A stretch of DNA of 63,341 nt, taken from positions 1 to 63,341 of the forward strand of contig MTLY02000001.1 of assembly GCA_002011035.2 (NCBI GenBank). Reading direction: 5' to 3'. A program made the position numbers and the translations under genes. Source of the DNA: Candidatus Hecatella orcuttiae. Its GTDB lineage: Archaea > Thermoproteota > Bathyarchaeia > Hecatellales > Hecatellaceae. Below the pieces are notes generated by a model. That model worked only from the letters and a program-made list of their open reading frames with translations. It did not search any database and was not told the origin of the DNA. Positions 59,800 through 63,341 of the stretch are shown here, one piece after another (positions within the stretch are counted from its first letter, which is position 1; every line of letters starts with the position of its first letter).

Positions 59800-61208
59800 A
59801 GAAAGTGGCGAAGCCAGATAAGCTCATTCCCAAACAAGCCATGCCCAAGTTGTCCATGGAGGAGCGGAGGAAAACACTCAAAGAAGTGGCTCTAGGCTTT
59901 TCCGAAGACCTAGCCTTGGTTGAGGCCTCTCGATGCCTTCAATGCGCCAAACCTAAATGTGTTGAGGGTTGCCCTGTGAACATCGACATCCCCGCCTTCA
60001 TCAAACTCATTCAAGAGCGAAAGTTTGAGGAAGCCATCGAAAAAATAAAGGAACGAAACGCCCTCCCCGCCATGTGCGGCAGGGTTTGCCCTCAGGAAAA
60101 CCTATGCCAAAAAAGCTGTGTGCTGGGGATAAAAGGTGAACCTGTAGCCATAGGCGCCTTGGAGAGGTTTGCAGCTGACTACGAGTTGAAAAAGGAACCC
60201 ATAACCCCCACCGGAAGCAAATGCAACCCTACAGGCGTAAAGGTGGCTGTGGTGGGCTCCGGGCCTTTCGGATTGACAGCGGCCGCCGACTTGGCTAAGC
60301 AAGGCTTCGATGTTACCATCTTCGAAGCTTTACATGAGCCGGGCGGTGTTCTCATCTACGGGATCCCGGAGTTTCGGCTTCCTAAGCGTGTGGTGAAGGC
60401 GGAGGTGGAGTATGTTAAATCGCTGGGAGTTAAAATTCAAACCGACGTCATCATCGGTAAGACCTATACCTTAGACGAACTTTTCCAGATGGGCTACAAG
60501 GCGGTGTTCATCGGAACCGGAGCTGGGGCTCCGATTTTCTTAGGCATACCTGGAGAAAATCTCAGCGGCATATACTCAGCCAACGAGTTTCTGACAAGGG
60601 TTAACCTCATGAAAGCCTACCTCTTCCCCAAGTACGCTACCCCGGTGAAAGTCGGGAGAAAAGTGGCGGTCATAGGCGGTGGAAACGTAGCCTTCGACTC
60701 CGCTAGGACAGCGTTGAGGCTGGGAGCTGAGAAGGTTGCTCTTGTCTACAGGCGGACGGAAGCGGAAATGCCCGCTAGGAGAGAGGAAGTTGAAAACGCT
60801 AAGGAAGAGGGTGTCGAATTCATGTGCTTGGTGAACCCCGTCCGATTCATCGGCGACGAAGCCGGGTGGGTTAAGGAGATGGAATGCCTCAGGATGGAGC
60901 TTGGAGAACCCGACGAGTCAGGGAGAAGGCGGCCCATACCCATCAAGGGCTCCGAGTTTCGAATTCCTGTGGACACGGTGATCGTGGCCATAGGCACTAG
61001 GGTGAATCCTCTCATCCAAAAGACAGCTCCTCTTCTCAAAACAGATAAACATGGACACTTGGTCGTTGACGACTACGGTAGGACCTCCATGAAGTTCGTG
61101 TATGCTGGAGGAGACATAACCTCAGGGACAGCGACGGTCATCGAGGCCATGAAAGCCGGGAAAAGAACGGTTCAAGCCTTCTGCGAAGATCTTCAAAAAT
61201 CTGAATAA
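59796..61208 (+). CDS. NfnB/GltD-type NADPH oxidoreductase subunit
   Basis: A 470-residue flavoprotein. N-terminal cysteine motifs (CLQCAKPKCVEGCP and CGRVCPQENLCQKSC) hold two 4Fe-4S clusters; FAD motif VVGSGPFGLTAAADLA, NADP motif VIGGGNVAFDSARTALRLG and a final GDITSGTATVIEAMKAG follow. Its domain order matches the module inserted in HdrA at 42-45 kb, including the shared ECLRMELG..D.SGRRRPIPI segment. The start GTG overlaps the nfnA stop, so the subunits are made in equal amounts. Confidence 0.92.
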   Translation: MKKVAKPDKLIPKQAMPKLSMEERRKTLKEVALGFSEDLALVEASRCLQCAKPKCVEGCPVNIDIPAFIKLIQERKFEEAIEKIKERNALPAMCGRVCPQENLCQKSCVLGIKGEPVAIGALERFAADYELKKEPITPTGSKCNPTGVKVAVVGSGPFGLTAAADLAKQGFDVTIFEALHEPGGVLIYGIPEFRLPKRVVKAEVEYVKSLGVKIQTDVIIGKTYTLDELFQMGYKAVFIGTGAGAPIFLGIPGENLSGIYSANEFLTRVNLMKAYLFPKYATPVKVGRKVAVIGGGNVAFDSARTALRLGAEKVALVYRRTEAEMPARREEVENAKEEGVEFMCLVNPVRFIGDEAGWVKEMECLRMELGEPDESGRRRPIPIKGSEFRIPVDTVIVAIGTRVNPLIQKTAPLLKTDKHGHLVVDDYGRTSMKFVYAGGDITSGTATVIEAMKAGKRTVQAFCEDLQKSE

Positions 61209-61254
61209 AAACAGCGAAACAGTCTCTTCCATCGTCTATATCCGCCGGCAACCG

Positions 61255-62289
61255 TTAGATTTCCTGTCCTAAAATCTTCGCTGCTATGGCTTCAGCCATT
61301 TCGCTGGTAGTGGCGTTGCCTCCCAGATCGTAGGTTCGCGTCTTACCCTCCGTGAGGACGGCGAGGACGGCTTTTTCCACCCTCTCAGCGGCTTCCCCCT
61401 CTCCAAGATGATCCAGCATCATTTTGGCAGCTAGGATGGTGGCAAGAGGGTTAACCTTGTTCTTTCCCGCGTATTTTGGGGCTGAGCCGTGGACAGGCTC
61501 GAACATTCCGTAGGTGTCCCCCACATTGGCTCCGGCGGCGAAGCCCAAGCCCCCTACCAGCTGAGCTGCTTCGTCGGAGAGGATGTCTCCAAACATGTTG
61601 GTAGTGACCACCACGTCGAATGTTTCCGGCCTTTTGATGAGCTGCATGGCCATGGCGTCGATACGTTGCTCCTCCACCGCTACTTCCGGATACTCCTTAG
61701 CCACGTCTAGTACAGCTTGTTTGAAAATTCCGTCGGTGAGCTTTAGGATGTTTCCTTTATGGACGTAGGTTACCAGTTTCTTTCTTTTGGAGGCTAGGTT
61801 GAAAGCGCAGCGGGCTATTCTTTCACAGGCTTTTCTTGTTATAAGCCTTAAAGCTACAGCGACTCCGGGGACTATTTCGACTTCTTTGGCGAAGTAAAAG
61901 CCTTCAGTGTTCTCCCTTAGGATGATCAAGTCGATGTCGGGTTTAAGGGCGGCCACTCCCGGCAAGGTTTTACACGGCCGAATGTTGGCGTAGAGGTCGT
62001 AAAGTTTCCTGATGGTCACGGCTACACTCACCGGGGAACCGGGTTCTTCAGGGGTGGTCATGGGGCCTTTGAGGCAGACGCTGGTTTCTTTCAACATTTC
62101 CAAAGTTTCCGCGGGGAGGTTGGTTCCGTATTTAGCGATACAATGGTATCCCGCTTCCCCGCGGAGGTATTCGAGCCTTAACCCCTTCACCGCGTCTTGC
62201 ACCGCATCCAGAACGGTGAGGGCGGCCTCTACAACTTCAGGGCCTATGCCGTCGCCGGGAAGCACCGCTATTTTATAGACATTGGTCAT
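61255..62289 (-). CDS. isocitrate/3-isopropylmalate-family dehydrogenase
   Basis: A 344-residue beta-decarboxylating dehydrogenase. LPGDGIGPEVV (about 9-19), the substrate loop TIRKLYDLYANIRP, the metal-binding DILSDEAAQLVGG and the NAD region EPVHGSAPKYAGKN are typical. The loop is intermediate between isopropylmalate, isocitrate and homoisocitrate enzymes. Gly-Ser-Ala-Pro with later hydrophobic or acidic residues points to NAD rather than NADP. It could complete a leucine or lysine-type pathway with the dehydratase at 30-32 kb. It stands alone, convergent with nfnB. Confidence 0.85.
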   Translation of the reverse strand: MTNVYKIAVLPGDGIGPEVVEAALTVLDAVQDAVKGLRLEYLRGEAGYHCIAKYGTNLPAETLEMLKETSVCLKGPMTTPEEPGSPVSVAVTIRKLYDLYANIRPCKTLPGVAALKPDIDLIILRENTEGFYFAKEVEIVPGVAVALRLITRKACERIARCAFNLASKRKKLVTYVHKGNILKLTDGIFKQAVLDVAKEYPEVAVEEQRIDAMAMQLIKRPETFDVVVTTNMFGDILSDEAAQLVGGLGFAAGANVGDTYGMFEPVHGSAPKYAGKNKVNPLATILAAKMMLDHLGEGEAAERVEKAVLAVLTEGKTRTYDLGGNATTSEMAEAIAAKILGQEI

Positions 62290-62405
62290 GGTGGATCCCC
62301 AAGTCGGAAAGACCGTTCAAAGCCTGTTCTATGATGGGTGGTGTTCCTTAAAAAGTTGGCTTACCAAGAAGCTAAACTTTAAGGCATGGGCTGCCAAAGT
62401 AGAAG

Positions 62406-62924
62406 ATGAACTCAATGTCTTTAAAAATACGCTTCCTCGCCGACGGAATGCTGGGAAAGCTAACCCGATGGCTGAGGATGCTGGGCTACGACGTAGAATA
62501 CATCCGAGACTCCCCAGACGAGAAACTAGTGGAGAGGGCTGAGAAAGAGAGAAGAGTTCTGCTGACCAGCGACCTCCACCTTTACAGGAGAGCCCTAAGA
62601 CGAGGTATCCGAGCTCATCTAGTGGAGGGAAGAAAAGAGGCTGAAAAAATAGCCGGAATGGCTGGAAGGTTCAAACTGAAGTTGAAAATCAACCCCGAGA
62701 GCTCCCTGTGTCCCCGCTGCAATTCACCTCTTAGAGAGGCGGAAGCCTCCGTCTTGAGAAGCCTAATACCTGCCTCCGTCTTGAGGAAGCACCAGAAGTT
62801 CTGGGTCTGCACCAACTCTGAATGTGGGAAGGTTTACTGGAAAGGAAGCCACTGGAATGAAATAGATAAAATACTGGAAGAAGCTAGATCGTATCTGAGG
62901 AAGAATCTGAGGGTTAAACCTTGA
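62406..62924 (+). CDS. Mut7-C RNase-domain/zinc-ribbon protein
   Basis: A 172-residue protein with an N-terminal Mut7-C (PIN-fold) domain: FLADGMLGKLTRWLRMLGYD and LLTSDLHLYRRA supply the conserved acidic residues of the putative RNase site. A C-terminal zinc ribbon follows (CPRCNSPL, then CTNSECGKVYWKGSHW). Such proteins are common in archaea and are thought to cut RNA, with no defined substrate. The start could be Met4 (62415). Its stop codon overlaps the start of the AMMECR1 gene. Confidence 0.85.
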   Translation: MNSMSLKIRFLADGMLGKLTRWLRMLGYDVEYIRDSPDEKLVERAEKERRVLLTSDLHLYRRALRRGIRAHLVEGRKEAEKIAGMAGRFKLKLKINPESSLCPRCNSPLREAEASVLRSLIPASVLRKHQKFWVCTNSECGKVYWKGSHWNEIDKILEEARSYLRKNLRVKP

Positions 62925-63341
62925 CCTTCCAGCTTACAGACGAAGAAGGAAGCTTCCTAGTTCACCTTGCAAGGGAAGCCATAATCCTCCATCTCCGCTC
63001 AGGAGAAAAGATGAAGCCTCCCCTAGGCACACCGCCAGCCCTGAAAACCAGATGCGGCGTGTTTGTAACTCTCAACAAAGTTAAAGGCGGGGAAAAAGAG
63101 TTGAGAGGTTGCATAGGCTACCCTGAACCCACAGCACCCTTGGTAGAGGCAACCATCGACTCAGCCCTCAACGCAGCGTTTTCAGACCCCCGATTCCCAC
63201 CTCTCAGAGAAAAAGAGCTGGCGGAAGTCGTGGTGGAGGTAAGCGTCCTAACGCCTCTCCAGCCCGTTCGAGTAAAAGACCCACGCGAACACCTAAACCA
63301 CATTAAGGTGGGCGTAGACGGATTGGTGGTGGAGAGAGGTT
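62921..63341 (+). CDS. AMMECR1-domain protein (3' partial)
   Basis: Starts at TTG 62921, overlapping the preceding stop by 4 bases, and runs off the window after 140 codons. ELRGCIGY is the AMMECR1 signature, and a run of LVEATIDSALNAAFSDPRFPP follows as in archaeal homologues (~190 residues). The domain is universal and of uncertain function. The missing part is about the last 50 residues. Confidence 0.9.
   Translation, partial: MTFQLTDEEGSFLVHLAREAIILHLRSGEKMKPPLGTPPALKTRCGVFVTLNKVKGGEKELRGCIGYPEPTAPLVEATIDSALNAAFSDPRFPPLREKELAEVVVEVSVLTPLQPVRVKDPREHLNHIKVGVDGLVVERG

Noticed and set aside
1-63341. CRISPR arrays, rRNA genes, insertion sequences, known riboswitches
   Set aside because: I saw no regularly spaced repeats, no rRNA-like segments, no transposase with terminal repeats and no recognisable aptamer; a dedicated search could still find weak cases.

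Overview
The window reads as a chromosomal segment of an uncultivated anaerobic archaeon. Archaeal markers are a CDP-archaeol synthase, a pyruvoyl-dependent arginine decarboxylase, an archaeal ATP-dependent DNA ligase, TATA-box promoters, many GTG/TTG starts and an apparently intron-bearing tRNA. The energy genes (F420-non-reducing hydrogenase, heterodisulfide reductase, Nfn, tungsten aldehyde oxidoreductase, corrinoid methyltransferase) point to a hydrogen/ferredoxin-based methylotrophic or acetogenic life. A Bathyarchaeia-like TACK lineage is my best guess, but the sequence alone does not prove it.

Region 1 (1-26.8 kb) is a catabolic island built around uptake and breakdown of nitrogenous ring compounds. 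It holds the end of a xanthine-dehydrogenase-type molybdenum subunit and two paralogous BMP-family (nucleoside-type) ABC transporters. It also has three cytosine/SAH-deaminase-type amidohydrolases (one SsnA-like), a PreA-like dihydropyrimidine dehydrogenase, a hydantoinase/dihydropyrimidinase and a divergent ureohydrolase. A thiolase plus DUF35 pair and a ferredoxin-AOR-MoaD set complete it. In its middle sits a methyltransferase of the monomethylamine (MtmB) family with its corrinoid protein. At the position where MtmB carries pyrrolysine this protein has tryptophan, so it looks like a non-pyrrolysine member with an unknown methylated substrate. PreA, SsnA-like, hydantoinase and XDH genes together recall the bacterial anaerobic purine-degradation cluster, so an archaeal version is a reasonable hypothesis.

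Region 2 (26.8-36.3 kb) is housekeeping: dCMP deaminase, prephenate dehydrogenase and dehydratase, argininosuccinate synthase, LeuC/LeuD-type dehydratase, a wHTH-nuclease-like protein, CDP-archaeol synthase, arginine decarboxylase and DNA ligase. Region 3 (36.3-38.6 kb) is a short AT-rich patch with a tyrosine recombinase, two small unknown genes and a 22-bp perfect palindrome, possibly a decayed integrated element.

Region 4 (38.6-55.1 kb) is the hydrogen/electron-bifurcation block. One strand carries hdrC-hdrB-hdrA-mvhD-mvhG-mvhA plus a maturation protease. It is divergent from hypE and followed by hypD, hypA, hypB, hypC, hypF and a molybdopterin oxidoreductase. HdrA is 1124 residues long because a complete NfnB/GltD-like flavoprotein is inserted in its iron-sulfur region, which suggests that NAD(P)(H) joins the usual H2/ferredoxin/disulfide bifurcation.

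Region 5 (55.2-63.3 kb) has tRNA-Arg(CCU), a tRNA-Leu gene with about 47 extra bases, a C39-like peptidase, a VWA-PKD membrane protein and a 45-residue Glu/Trp-repeat microprotein. It ends with NfnAB, an isocitrate/isopropylmalate dehydrogenase family gene, a Mut7-C RNase-like protein and the start of an AMMECR1 gene. No CRISPR array, insertion sequence or rRNA was seen.
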